Positions 21,031 through 34,096 of a DNA stretch of 64,000 nt are shown in pieces. Position 1 is the stretch's first letter. Every line of letters starts with the position of its first letter. Made by a program: the position numbers and the translations under genes. A model generated the notes under the pieces. It saw only the letters and a program-made list of their open reading frames with translations, was not told the origin of the DNA and ran no database searches. This DNA comes from Ptychodera flava. Its lineage: Eukaryota > Hemichordata > Enteropneusta > Ptychoderidae. Location of the stretch: positions 49,987,389 through 50,051,388 of the forward strand of contig NC_091929.1 in the NCBI RefSeq assembly GCF_041260155.1, read 5' to 3'.

Positions 21031-24000
21031 ACACAATTTACGATGTACCTTTGAACAAAGGTTTGGCGTATGGTACATTTATCAACTCTCTTGTCCCTGG
21101 TTGCTATGGTATATCCATGTGTATATGTCATAGGTCACCAGGGGTCAAGGTTCAAAAGATCAAAAACTATTAATGTTCTTTGCTCCACCACATGCTGCTT
21201 GTGTAATGCTGTTCAATGCTTGTTTGGTTTCTATACAAGTCCTAGTTTGAGAGACTTTCCTCCAACTGTGATGCATGTTATGCAGAGATCCACAAGTGTA
21301 CAGCGTGTTATGTTGACATCAGGGGGTGTATCGCCTGATCCTGGGACAGGGATAGTACATCTCTTGTATGGGGGCTTGTCATGACCTTTCACAAATTATG
21401 GTAGCTCGTCCATGGTTGGTCTCCACCAGCTCACAGCTTTCACCTGTGGTTTCAGTTAAGCTGTAGCATGCACAGAAACATCCACAGCACAGAAACCAGG
21501 TTGTCGTTTGAGAATGACAACTCTTTTCATCAGTGCATTTTAGAACTCTCTGTGCACCAGGTTTGAAAAAATGGTATATCCCCAGTGGTTTCAATGGGCA
21601 AAATTGACCGATATGCTGGAAAGTCGGGATGTACGGGTTAAATTGCACTCGTAACACTTATGGCTACCCAAGAAAGTATGTACTTAGTATACAAATATTA
21701 GTGAAAACTTGGAGCTATCATACTTGTCCAAAAACACAGAAAAAGCCCAAGAGGCTGCTGACTGTGTATGCTACAATCTTTTTTGATGCCTCTGCCAATG
21801 TGGCTGTCGTGAAAGCTTTGTGCTGCTGCTGTGTTAAGTGTACGTATATACCTGTATTAGTGGCTATGTACATTAACCACTGTTAGCTGTGTGAAATGGT
21901 GTATCGCTTTTTATTGAATTTACACTAATTTAAGACTCTCCTACAGTGAAGTTATGCGATTTATTTATATGAATCTATTTATGTATATTTATATGATTTG
22001 TTTGTTATAATTTACACACTAGTTATCCAGGTTATGCAGTTATCAATTTCACAAAGTGTCTATATTCAGATGTAGTGAGCCTTTCCTCATCATCACACCA
22101 TAACAAGGTTCAGAAATTGATGCCAGGTGAAATTTTTGCAGATGTGAATATTCAGAAGTTTTTGTTACACAGCAATATGCTTTCATTACATGCTTAAAAT
22201 GTTGAACATGTTAATTTTGTACTAAACTGATTTCAGATAGACTTACTTGTTCCATTTTTGGCCAATGTGCAGTGGATTGGAAGGTTACAGCTGATTGGTA
22301 GATACATGTAGTAATTATTAACAATAACTGCAGAAGTGTGATACTAGGGGTATAGAGTTGATTCTTGTTTTGAAATTTATTCATTCATGCCAGGAATAAA
22401 TTCAACCTCCTTGGTTAAAAGCTTCCAAGATGCTACACATTTCCAGTCCAATTATTGTTATCATTGTTTAAAGGGAGGGGATTGTCCTGTTTGCAGCTGT
22501 GCAAATTAGACCCATTCAATGGGTCTGTTGCAACATATCCAAACATCCCATGTGCATATCCAAAATTTTAAAACGGCTGCTGTACTGAAACTGGTGACCG
22601 TGGCTAAACCAGCTTTGTATTAACTCAACCAAAGTTTACAGTGATTGGGCAACTACAAAGCTGGTGAACTATGAGCAAGCATCAAATGCTAAATTTGCTT
22701 CACATTCGGTTGACATTCACTGCCAGGTTCTTGGAAGATGAAATATCTGTTTACAATAAAGGTCACCCAGTTGCAGACAGGACGACTCCATCTCCTTTTA
22801 AGGATATTAAACATGCAGATATTATGTTCACAAAAGGTTTTCAGTGTTTTGATTGATTTTAATGAATGTGTTTCAAAGTAGCTTATGTTTTTCCCGTTGA
22901 GTTTCCGTGCTCTGTGCCAAGTCAGTTCGTGTCATTTTGCTTGTGACTCTGCATGCTCGTTATGCCTGCATAAATTAATCTGACCAATAGGCTAAAGCAG
23001 TGGCTAGCTTCAGTGTCAGGTCAAAGGTCACTCAGTCTATCAATCTATGCAGTATTCCTCGGCTGAAGGTAATTGAATTCTTTCTTTTGCATCCCTGTTT
23101 TAAGAGGTTTTCTTGAAAAAAATGTGTATCTAAATAGAACTTTACTGCATAACTTTTCTGCCTAATGATTTTTATTCAAAAATTTTGCAAAATATACTCA
23201 TAACACCTGCATGCATTTAGAATATCATGTTGTAAATTAAAAATGTGAAAAAGAAGTTAATGCTCTGATTCTTGAGGAACACTCATATTACATGGAAACA
23301 ATCAGGTAAATATTAAAACTTCGATGTGGAAATTTCCTGTGTGTACCTTTTGAACAGTTTACCCTCTCACATTGTAAAATTTTTGTGAAAGCAAAGAATT
23401 TTTCTGGTCATTGCTTATCACAATGCACAAGGACAAGACCTGTAACGACTAGACTGTCCTAGTCAGTTTTAGAATTGTTATAATATTATTAAGTTTAATA
23501 GATTGTTTATTATGGGACCATTAGTACATGTTATAGCATATATAGCAACTCTATATGCTGTTTTTACAAAGTGAACTTTAGTCCATGATGTCAGTATACA
23601 ATATACATGATAAATCAAAAAGTTCACTTTCCACTTTGGGGGATAGAACAAAAACTTCACTCTGCACTGTGGGGATAGCATAAAAACTGTACATGACACA
23701 GAAAATATAAATTGAAGAAAAATATATCAGTGTTACAATCTCAGTCAAAGATCTCATTTTGTTCAGTGTATTCTCATTTGATCATAATGACCGCAAAAAA
23801 TTGTTTATTTTCATAAATGTTCATTTTGAAGGTCATTAACATCCTGGTTTTCCTAATGCCCCCAGCTCAGATAGTACCAGGATGTATGACCTCCAAGAAA
23901 TGACCTCTTTAGCAAATGATGTGGTTCTGCATGGATTGTGGATTGTGCCGTGAAATGAGCTTTGGTTATGTCCTGGTGCTGTATATTTGTTTTTGTTACC

Positions 24001-24506
24001 ATGACATCCAGAATTAAACTGTAAACTGTATCATTTTGAAACTTTAAGTGACTACCAATAAATAAAAATTGTGCCAGAAAATGCAATTAATAGTTTCTGT
24101 TTTCTTTACATCATGAACAGAAATCAACAGCAATTAACAGTTCCATATATGTGTAGTGGCCTGCAGATTATCACTGTTCTGTCTTTTATTTTGTCAATCA
24201 GTTTTACAGTGACATTGTTTTTTCATTACATCTTTTGAACATATTTTATTTCCAGTAGTCCATAGTTGACCTCACACATACGCCCAGATCTTTCAAAATC
24301 AATAAATAAGTTATGATATTTCGAATGTTTACATTTATGATAACCCACCAAATTTTGACTTCCAAAGACTGAATATTTGTCACTGACACTTGTAATTGAG
24401 CTAGGAAGTACCAACTGGCACTTTTGTAATCTGTTAGGGAGTTTGGATGCATCAGCACTTAGCGACGATGCTGAAGATATTTTCATGTTCGTATTCACAT
24501 TTGTTG

Positions 24507-24866
24507 TTAAGGTAGTATGCACCTCGAAAGTGAAAGACTTAAACTTTTGCTCTAACTTTCGTCAAGGAATCTTTTAATCATTCTCTTTCAAAGTCAAGAA
24601 TAAAAATAGGGGGTCACCGTGCAAATTTTAGTACTAGAGAAACAAATTACCCAAGATTTACCGATATTAGAAATTCAAAATGGCCGCCATCCCTGTGTTA
24701 ACTCTATGGAGAAAAACAAATATTTTCGAATTTCGAAAAAGTAAGCCGGTAAAAAGTTTTCTCTCACCAAGAGCTTTAAAATGAACCCCCACATGTGGTA
24801 TATCAGAAGAGAATTGCAGAAGTTTGAGAGTCCGAACATCTGTCCCCGAGGTACGTTCTACCTTAA
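24507..24866. mobile_element. 360-bp TTAAGGTAG MITE
   Basis: TTAAGGTAGTATGCACCTCG at the left and the inverted TTAAGGTAGAACGTACCTCG at the right give an 18/20 TIR including TTAA. A close relative lies at 43323-43674 and a more distant one at 16275-16632. The TTAA borders point to a piggyBac-like or Kolobok-like mobilising enzyme. The open frames on both strands are not transposase. Confidence 0.8.
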
Positions 24867-26189
24867 GGCACTGACAAAAATTGTTATGTACCCTTCCAGG
24901 TTTCACCCATAAAATATGCAATATGCGATATTTATAGAAGTTTAAGTATTGGAATAATGTAGTTTGTAATGTCACCTACCTAATATGTTAAATTAACATG
25001 AATTTGCAAAGATGAGAATTTTAAAGAATTTTTTTAAACTTTTTTCTTCAAAAAACTTTACTTAATACCAGTTGGGACCTGTTGTGCCTGAGAGCAACCC
25101 TGGCTTGGACTGTACCATTATTTTGTGGGGACGGCCGTAAGTGTGACGGATTATTACAAAGGGGGTGACAGTTGAAAGCCATGATGAACACGTTGAACAG
25201 CAGATTTGTCATCCGGGCCACCTGTGCTATATACTTTAGTTATCATGCTTGTACATGCAGGAAAGGCTGTATGCTAGTTTAATCATACTCAGCTTGTCAG
25301 TATTCAGGAAGGAAACCGTATTTGACTAGCTGTTGCAGTTCTGAAAAGACACCATAGAGGGTCTCCCTCTTGGGCCTGCCAGACATAGAGGGCGCTGTCA
25401 TCGGGGAGAATGTCTCTTGTCCTGCACTAATGTGAACTCTGTCGTAGTTTTAATACCGGTATATAGTGTAAATAAGCAACAACAACGACATCATCACCAT
25501 GGCCTGTCATAAGTATGACTGGTAAGAGAGATTTAAGAAAAGTCATCTTAGGGACTGCCAAGATGATAACAATAAATATTTATTCACAAAGACTGTTTGA
25601 TATGATTCTATAATCTGTGTATTGTTCAATTGTGTTTTTTCCGTTTTCTTCAAGAGATACCACAGGGTACCACATTTAACAAAAAATATTCTTAAGATGT
25701 ATGAATATATTATATCCTATGTCCATTTTCGTAGCCTTCGAGAGAAGTTTTAGATTTGACATTTGATACCTTTTTATTCATGTCAGATTAGTGTAGATAG
25801 ATAGCTTGGATGAATTTTGCTACTTGTTCAGGAAGTACTGATTTGATAGAATATATTAATACATTCCAAAGGTGAGGGATGGGGATAAGAAAGCGAGCAT
25901 AGGGTATTTGTTTGATAGTGCATGCTGCCTTGACCCTTCCACCACAATAGTTGAGCCCAAATCCAATGTTATCATTGGCGAATTATGAACTTTTATGCAC
26001 AGAATTAGGGATGTACAGGATAACAGGGGAAGAGGACTTGCAGATAGGCTCTGTCTGGTGAATAATCAGCTTTCTAGCACCATGCTAACTGGACAAAATC
26101 GGGATGATAATAGTTCCAAGGCATAAAGGCAACTGACTTGATTTTAACATTCACTAAACTTTAACAGAACTTTACACTCAGGGAAGTCA

Positions 26190-26510
26190 GGATAAAGGAA
26201 CAAACAGACAAAAAAATCAAATGAACAAATAACTAAAAAACAAACGAATCAAACAAATAATAAGCAAAACAAAAAACCTGAACAAACAGATATATTAATA
26301 AATAAATAATAAATAAATATAAGAGAAAACAGTAAATTGAATAAGAATTGAAATAACTGATAGAACAACATATTCAACATTTATAAACAAATAAACAAAC
26401 AAAAACTAATCAAACAAAATAAATAAACAATAAATCAAACAAAAATGAACAAACAAGTAGTAAATGAATAAAATAAATAAGACAAACCCAAACAAACTAC
26501 TAAATAAACA
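26190..26510. repeat. A-rich low-complexity stretch
   Basis: About 320 bp of degenerate AAACAAACAAATAAATAA sequence with almost no G. It has no periodic structure beyond 3-4 bp and ends where the modular repeat element at 26511 starts. Confidence 0.85.
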
Positions 26511-27558
26511 TAGGGCCAATGTCCCTTAAGCTACTATAGACATGGATACAAAATTAAGTATTTCCTGACTGTATGAAATTATCTCACTAAGGTCATCCTA
26601 GGGACATGTAAACCAAATATTAAAGCTGTCTGACCAGAAGTTTTGAAACTTTTTGTGACACATGTATTGATGGAGAAGGTGGATATCTTTGATAGCTCAT
26701 TTCAAAATGGCAAAAGTAGCTGCAAAAATACAAAATTGAAGATTTCATCATAATTTCAATATATTACATTAAGATAAAGCCTAGGGAACCTATATACCAA
26801 ATATCGAAGCTATCAGATGAGTAACTTTTGAGAAACAAATAATTTGACCAAAAATAGCAAAAATTGACCCAAAAATATCAAAAATTGAAGATTTCATCAA
26901 ATTTCAATATATCACACTAAGACACACCCAGGAACCTGTATACCAAATATCAAAGGCATCAGACAAGTAGTTTTTGAGAACACATTTTTGACCAAAAATG
27001 GCAAAAATTGCACCAAAAATACAAAATTGCAGGTTTTTGTCATATATTCAATACATCACATTTAGTTCATCTGTAGGAACCTGTATACCAAATATCAAAG
27101 CTGTCAGACGAGCGGTTTTGATGTAATAGTTTTGACAAAAAATGACCAAAAATTCCTTAAAAATACACATTTGCATATTTCATCACAATTTGAACAAATC
27201 TAAGTTGGGTTATCCCTAGAGACCTGTATACCAAATAACAAAGTTGTCTGACCAGCGGTTATGAAGAAGAAGATTTTTTACCAAAAACACCTTTTTTGGC
27301 ATTAATTTGCCTATTTTCAACAATATCAAAAAATAAAAAAAAATAGTTTCTAAACATCATATTTTTAATCTACACAACAAATATCAAATCAGTAAGTACA
27401 GCGGTTCTCAAGATATTTGAGTGGACGGACGCCTCACAAACGGACATACATACATACATACATACATACATACATACATACATACAGACTGACGACGGAC
27501 GCCGGACGGATACCCATCCCAATAGCTTCTATAGACTATAGTCTATAGTAGCTAAAAA
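26511..27558. mobile_element. Modular hairpin-ended repeat element, copy 1
   Basis: Starts TAGGGCCAATGTCCCTTAAG then CTACTATAGAC and ends CTATAGACTATAGTCTATAG then TAGCTAAAAA; the CTACTATAGAC start is the inverse of the tail. The middle is an array of roughly 130-170 bp units (GACCAAAAATGGCAAAAATT, GATTTCATCA, CCTGTATACCAAATATCAAA). Before the tail sits a GGACGG segment and a (CATA)n microsatellite. This architecture of array, microsatellite, hairpin and TAAAAA recurs across the 26-43 kb cluster. Confidence 0.75.
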
Positions 27559-27770
27559 TTTGTTTCTCAAAATCATATTTTTCATCTACACAACAAATAT
27601 CAAATCAGTAAGTACTGCGGTTCTCAAGATATTTGAGTGGACGGACGCCTCACAAACGGACATACATACATACATACATACATACATACATACATACAGA
27701 CTGACGAAGGACGCCGGACGGATACCCATCCCAATAGCTTCTATAGACTATAGTCTATAGTAGCTAAAAA
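27559..27770. repeat. Second copy of the copy-1 tail
   Basis: The last 200 bp of the element (CTACACAACAAATATCAAAT, AGTGGACGGACGCCTCACAA, the CATA run, the hairpin) is repeated almost identically right after the first tail. The difference is mainly in the microsatellite and one GAC/GAA change. It is a tandem tail duplication or a truncated second insertion. Confidence 0.85.
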
Positions 27771-28760
27771 TGGGTCAAATAACGATTATGTCCATGTAGT
27801 TTGTTTCATTTCACAGCTACATTATATGATAGTAACTTGATGAATTTTTTTTGTCATTCGACCAAAGATCTATTTTCAAATCTTGATACACCCATGGCCA
27901 CTTTGCTGTTGATTAAAGCTGACTTGATGCAGTCAGGAATTCTGCTTGTATAAAGACAAAACCGACCCTTCCATAGGTTGTTAAATGAGGGTTTACAAAT
28001 AGCACCCTGTGTTGAAAATTGAGACCACTTCCATTCATTGAAGCCTCTATGCGACAATTAATTTATTGAGTCAACACGCTTTTATAAGATCACTGCTGTA
28101 GCATCAAGCACACTTGTGTGTCCCATTCAGACAGACTGTGTCTCGGTAAATTGAAATAAACAAGACTTGTACATGGACTAGTGCAAGGTAATGTTACATT
28201 GTATTTCAATTTTGAACACAGGGTGCCAATCGAAAACTCTCATTTACAACCCCAGATAGAGCTGGTTTTGCTGTTTGTACAAACAGAATTTCTGACTGCA
28301 TCAAGTGGGCTTCATCAACAGTAAAGTGGCCAAGGGTGTATCTTTTGTTTGGTCTTTTACTCACAATATTGTCTTGTACACATGTGTGATATCCTTCAGA
28401 TTAAAAGTATACAGCGACTTAAATTTCACCAGTGGAGTATCTTTCCTTTCCACCATCTTTACACTACAAAAGCAATGCCTGGAGGCCACTGATCATGCAT
28501 GAGGGAAGACCTTTGATGACTCAAAAATTCTATTTGAAGACATTTTTAAAACTAAGGTTGCCCCTAGGTACAATGCATACAAAGTTTCAAGCAATCAGAA
28601 TAGGTTATTCAGAGAAAATAATTTATTTGACCTACAATGTGAAAAATTACCCCAAAAATACAAATATGAAAATTTCTCAACAAATTTAACAAATCTAATG
28701 AATTTTAACCCTAGGATCAAGCATATTAAGTTTCAAAGCAAGCCAATAGGAAGCTTGGGA

Positions 28761-29579
28761 GACAAGTCATCGTTGATGACACAGTCCCTACTTGTTAATG
28801 GGTACTTTGATTACAGGTCCTCAGAGAGGATAGAGTCCTCTTCATTAGGTCTGTGATAAAAATACTTTTGAATAAATTCGCTTGATACATGTCTGAGCTG
28901 TAGTTCAGGACATGAAAAAATCGTAATAAAATGGCCACATGGCGGCCTTATTGGATCGTATCACAAAACAAATCAATGTGCATATGTATGACATAGGTCA
29001 ATGTCCTTGTACCAACTTTGAATAAAATCTGTTGAAACATACCTGAGTAATGGCTCTGTACATGAAAAAATCATAATAAAATGGCCACCAAGTAGCCATA
29101 TTGGATTGTATCACAAAACAAATTGACGTGCATATGTATGACATAGGTCAATGTCCTTGTACCGGGTTTGAATAAAATCGGTTGAGATACGCTTGAGTTA
29201 TGGCTCTGTACATGAAAAAAATTGAAACAAAATGGCCGTAAGGCAGCCATATTGGATTGCATCACAAAACAAATTGGTGTGCATATCTATGTCATTGGTC
29301 AATGTCCTTGTACCAACTTTGAATAAAATCGGTTAAAACATGCCTGAGTAATGGCTCTATACATGAAAAATCGTAATAAAATGGCCAAACGACAGCCATA
29401 TTGGATCGTATCACAAAACAAATCGACATGCATCTGTATGACATATGAAGTAATCCTTGTACCAAGTTTGAATGAAATCGTTCAAGGCATCTCTGAGATA
29501 TCTGTGTGAACGGACGGATGCACGCATGGACATGACCAAACCTATAAGTCCCCCCGGATGGTGTCCGTGGGGACTAAAA
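28761..29579. mobile_element. Modular hairpin-ended element, GTCCCC type
   Basis: Starts GACAAGTCATCGTTGATGAC then ACAGTCCC and ends in CCCCCGGATGG...GTCCGTGGGGACTAAAA; the starting AGTCCC is the inverse of the final GGGACT. The interior has four diverged units of about 150 bp, each with CATGAAAAAATCGTAATAAA, ATGGCC and ATTGGAT. A GGACGG segment precedes the tail hairpin. Confidence 0.7.
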
Positions 29580-30059
29580 CCATCTGCACAAAGTTTCATC
29601 AAATTTGTTACAGTTGTAGCAGAAACAGCGCTCTATCACTTTGACCACTCTTTTAATTGACCACTCTATTTTTTTCCTCAAAAAGTAATTTTATTTTATC
29701 CTTACCAAGTCAACCATGAATGGAAATTAGAACTTTCTCTATCTCTATTTATTTGACCAACCTATCATGCAGACTACTTTGAGCAATTTCTTTTAGATAA
29801 CATACAGGGCACAATATTTGACGGTTCAGAATATGTCAACGTTGGGTTTCAGGAAAGTTGCCTTTACATGTTTTAATCCTCCAAGATGGTAAGCATTTCA
29901 CTGTGAACTGTCAAAAAAAGTTGAACTTTCTGATAATTCTACATTAAAATTATTTTGGCTTTGATGATTCCCTAATTAATTCAATTATTTAAAATTATAT
30001 TAATTATTTTTTCTGGATGAATTGATAGGGTTTATACAGTACAAGAGTTACATACAATG

Positions 30060-30290
30060 TAAGTCAAATTTTGATCAAAAATGACAAAAAATTCCTTAAA
30101 AATACAGATTTGCATATTTCATCACAATTTGAACAAATCTAAGTTGGGTTGTCCCTAGGGACCTGTATACCAAATAACAAAGCTGTTTGACCAGCGGTTA
30201 TGAAGAATTTTTACCAAAAACACCTTTTTTGGCATTAATTTGCCTATTTTCAACAATATCAAAAAATTAAAAATAGCGTCAATGACACTG
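30060..30290. repeat. Fragment of the copy-1 modular element
   Basis: Matches the 3' part of the 26.5 and 37.2 kb elements (TTCCTTAAAAATACAGATTT, GGGTTGTCCCTAGGGACCTG, CACCTTTTTTGGCATTAATT) but lacks both ends. It preserves the uninterrupted site into which a 3.6-kb element is inserted at 37.86 kb. Confidence 0.75.
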
Positions 30291-31225
30291 TAGCTCCCAT
30301 CCTGGACTATTTAGTGTTTGTTCTCTGGTCAGATATTTGAACATGTGTGAAAGGGATAAAGTGCATGAAGTGAAAATACCGTATTCCTCCGATTCTAAGA
30401 CCCCGCCCGTTTATAAGACCCCCCAGGATTATTTTATCAATTCGTAATTACCTGTTAGTTCGTTTATAAGACCCCCCAGGGGGGTACACCCGAATTTTGA
30501 CTGGAACAATAGAGCCATTGTCATGTGTAATGGGACCAGAATATCCACAACACCTACGTTGCTTATCAAAGTCACAAACAAGTGTCAAAGTGAAGTATCA
30601 AACCTCACACACACACACACTATTGTTTGGGTTTGGAACATGTTAATCGGGAACAGTTCTATCATTTCCTGGCGATAAAACTACACTTGGATTTCACTAC
30701 CTAAATGAACAATATAAAAGAGTTGGATTTTTTAGCGTCTCGATCTAGTACAATGTCGTCTTTTGTTACTGTCATTTTGCTACCATCAAAATAAGCAGAT
30801 TTTTCAACATCTGATTATGTACGAATCGAACATTTCGATGCAATTTGGCTACCATGAAATGAACATTTAGGATCGTCGGGTTTTCGGACTTGTCGATCAA
30901 GTACGATTCGCTCATTTCATCACGATCAAACAAACACAATTTTCACTCATACAAACACAAAAAAGTTTGGGTATCAGTAGTTCTTTTTGGAGACTGTTGT
31001 GGCCCTTAAAAGGGCGGTTTCTTTTTTTTGGTCAGCGGCATGATTTGGTCTGTTTTAGTGAATATGTACGGTGAAAACAGTAACTCGGACTGATTGCTTT
31101 AGCAGAGGTACAGCCGCATTATTTGCCAAAACACCGACGTGACATTTCTCTGCCATGCCAACTCTTGGAGAATGGATGAATGCTTTCTTCTTTGCCTTCA
31201 AGTAGTATTTTTGTTGACTGACACG

Positions 31226-31408
31226 TCACGATCGATGATATTTGAAAGTAACCGTGCCCGGTATGAGTGCTGCATCTCGCTTCAAACTTTCAACTTTGCA
31301 ACCATCTTGAACAACGGCTACAGCATTTTGATCGTGTATGTTGTTTGCATCTCGGCGAAGTTCATACGGCAAACCAAGTTCTAGCTGATAGCGACGGTAG
31401 TTAGGCAT
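31226..31408 (-). CDS. HIRAN-like domain fragment in a transposon
   Basis: The frame reads RYQLELGLPYELRRDANNIH and then DQNAVAVVQDGCKVESLKRD. The spacing of LxxRRDxxNxHDxNAVAVV and the later LKRD match the core of HIRAN domains (first described in HIP116/Rad5), which bind DNA 3' ends in helicases and also occur as small proteins linked to mobile elements. Only about 60 residues are open; the C-terminal strand is missing or diverged. It has an ATG at 31406-31408 but no recognised partner gene. It could be a remnant or cargo of the 30.4-34.9 kb transposon. Confidence 0.4.
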   Translation of the reverse strand: MPNYRRYQLELGLPYELRRDANNIHDQNAVAVVQDGCKVESLKRDAALIPGTVTFKYHRS

Positions 31409-32383
31409 GCCGACAGCGAGAATGTTTTTAATATGTAATTACTTTTTTTCTTGCCCATGACGACCATGCACTGTCTTATGACTTTTCGGAAAATAAAGTC
31501 TACGATAAATCAACGCATTTTTATAGGATCTTGTGACGATGTCGGGAAATCCTTTTGTTGCCGTTATCAATAGAAAATTTGGGACGTGTGAATGACACGA
31601 GCTTTGAACTTGCTTCGCTCAACTTTTACACTTTTGTTTTCATACTACTGAGGCAAAAGACTACGGCACATAAAAAGTTGCTCTTTAAATGGTGTGCTTA
31701 TAAAGATTTTTTCAACAGTTTTCTATCAGGTAAGGTATCTTTTGTGATCATTGTGAATAGCTGCACGTTTTCTCTTACGTTCAAATTTACCATTAAAGTA
31801 ATGTAACACGTAAGTTTTCTTTTGTGATCATTGTGAAGAGTTGAAAGTTTTCTCTTACGTTCAACTTTACCGTATAAGCAACCAGTGAAAATAGAAATAT
31901 CATTGGCATCGTAAATCTTTCAAAAAGACTTACATGTAATGACGACGATATCGACTTCGACTGGTTTGACTTAGATGAAGAGGGCAATTATTGTGTTGAC
32001 AAACGAAACGCGATATAAAAAGTTTCTTCCGCGCATGAACTGAAAATTCTTTGAATTTCTTCCGTTTATGTTTCATCAATTTTGTAGTTTTTCTCATGTA
32101 ATGAAGGTATTTATTGTTTGAATGGCATTTGTGTGTGTCCTTTCCTGAACTAGTCCCAGCAATGAGTAGAACGATAGTGTAACAGATTTTCAAGATTACG
32201 GGTATGCACGCTTTCGAAGTCTTGCGAGGGAAAAATACCCAACTTCATAAGCTTAAACGGCCCTATACACTTACAGTTAGAACAAAAACGTGCATGATCG
32301 TACCATATTCCGAACAGTTGATCATAGATGACTGAATTCCAGATCAGGAGACATTTCGGTCATCGATACAAGTAATAAACAAG

Positions 32384-34096
32384 CGACCTAGCGGCCGATA
32401 TAGCTCCGCTGTGTTTATGTAGAGAATAACTATTTTTGACACATGTTGATGAAGAAGGTGGAAATCTTTGATAGCTCAATGAAGTGGCCAGAAAAAAAAT
32501 GGCTAAAATAAGCTGCAAAAATACACAATTGAAGATTTCATCATACTTTGAATGTATCACATAGGATCATCCCTAAGAACATGTCAACCAAAGCTATCTG
32601 ATGAGTAATTTTTGAGAATAATTTTTTGACCAAAAATGGCAACCATTGCCCCCAAAAATAAAAATTGCAGATTTCATCATAATTTCAAAAGATCAAATTT
32701 AGTTCATCTATAGAAACCTGTATACCAAATTTCAAAGCTGTTAGACAAGTACTTTTTGAGAAACGCATTTTTGACCAAAAATGGGAAAAATTGCCCCAAA
32801 AATTCAAAATTGCATTGCAGATTTCATCATTATTTCAATAAATATCATTTAGTTCATCAGAAATTCAATATATATTACTAAGCTCATCTGTAGAAACCTG
32901 TATACCAAATTCAAAGCTATCAGACCAGTACTTTTGAGAAACACATGTTTTGACCAAAAATGGCAAAAATTGCCCCAAAATTACAAAATTGCAGATTTCA
33001 TCATAATTTCAATAACTATCATTTAGTTCATCTGTAGAAACCTGTACACCAAATTTCAAAGCTATCAATGAGTAGTTTTGGAAATACACATTTTTTGACC
33101 AAAAATGGCAAAAATTGCCCCAAAAATACAAAATTACAGATTTCATCAGAAATTCAATATATTACTTAGTTCATTGATAGAAACCTGTATACCAAATTTT
33201 AAAACCATCAGACCAGTACTTTTTGAGAAATACATTTTTTGACCAAAAATGGCAAAAATTGCCATAAAAATGCAAATTTGCATATTTCTGCACAATTTCA
33301 ATAAATATCATTTAGTTAATCTGTAGGAACCTGTATACCAAATTTCAAAGCTATCAGATGAGTAGTTTTGGAAATACACATTTTTGGACCAAAAATGGCA
33401 AAAATTGCCCCAAAATACAAAATTACAGATTTCATCAGAAATTCAATACATATTACTTAGTTCATCGATAGAAACCTGTATACCACATTTCAAAACTATC
33501 AGACCAGTACTTTTTGAGAAATACATTTTTTGACCAAAAATGGCAAAAATTGCCTTAAAAATGCAAATTTGCATATTTCTGCACAATTTGAACAAATCTG
33601 AAATAGATCATCCCTAGGAACCTATGTACCAAATATCAAAGCTATCTGACCGGTAGTTTTGAAGAAGAAGATTTTTAAAGATTTTTTTACCAAAAATGAC
33701 AAAAATTGCCTTAAAAATACAAATATGCAAATTTCACCACAATTTGAACAAATCTGACTGAAGTCACCCTAAGCAAACTGCATATCAAATTTCAAAGCAA
33801 TCGGACAAGCGATTTCAGAGAAGAAGATTTTTTTACCAAAAACACCAAAAAATGCCCCAAAAATACAAATATGCAAATTTCACCACAATTTGAACAAACT
33901 GAAGTGAGGTCACCTCAAGTGAACTGCATAAAAAATTTCACAGCAATTGGACTTGCGGTTTCAGAGGAGAAGGCAATTGTTGACGGACGACGACGGACGA
34001 CGGACGACGGACGACGACGACGACGGACGACGACGGACGACGACGGAAAATCAACCTATTTGATAAGCTCCGCGTCGCTGACAGCGGAGCTAAAAA
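32384..34096. mobile_element. Modular hairpin-ended element, AGCTCCGC type
   Basis: Starts ACAAGCGACCTAGCGG then ATAGCTCCGCTGTG and ends AAGCTCCGCGTCGCTGACAG then CGGAGCTAAAAAA; AGCTCCGCTGT at the start is the inverse of the end. The interior has about eleven units of 130-160 bp (TTTTTGACCAAAAATGGCAA, CCTGTATACCAAATTTCAAA). Before the tail is an ACGACGG microsatellite (33985-34047). It is nested inside the long TIR transposon. Confidence 0.75.
33985..34047. repeat. (GACGGAC)n microsatellite
   Basis: Imperfect ACGACGGACG repeats just before the tail hairpin of the AGCTCCGC-type element. They occupy the same structural slot as CATA and CGCA microsatellites in sister elements. Confidence 0.9.

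Larger units (their letters stand above)
19774..26190 (+). other. SULT 3' UTR and intergenic DNA
   Basis: After the SULT stop I see no further gene for more than 20 kb. This part is AT-rich unique-looking sequence with two listed TTAA-bordered elements (20809-21030 and 24507-24866). Short open frames at 21070-21384, 21629-21886 and 24226-24577 show no domain. Several AATAAA sites occur past 22 kb, but none can be tied to the SULT transcript. Confidence 0.45.
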
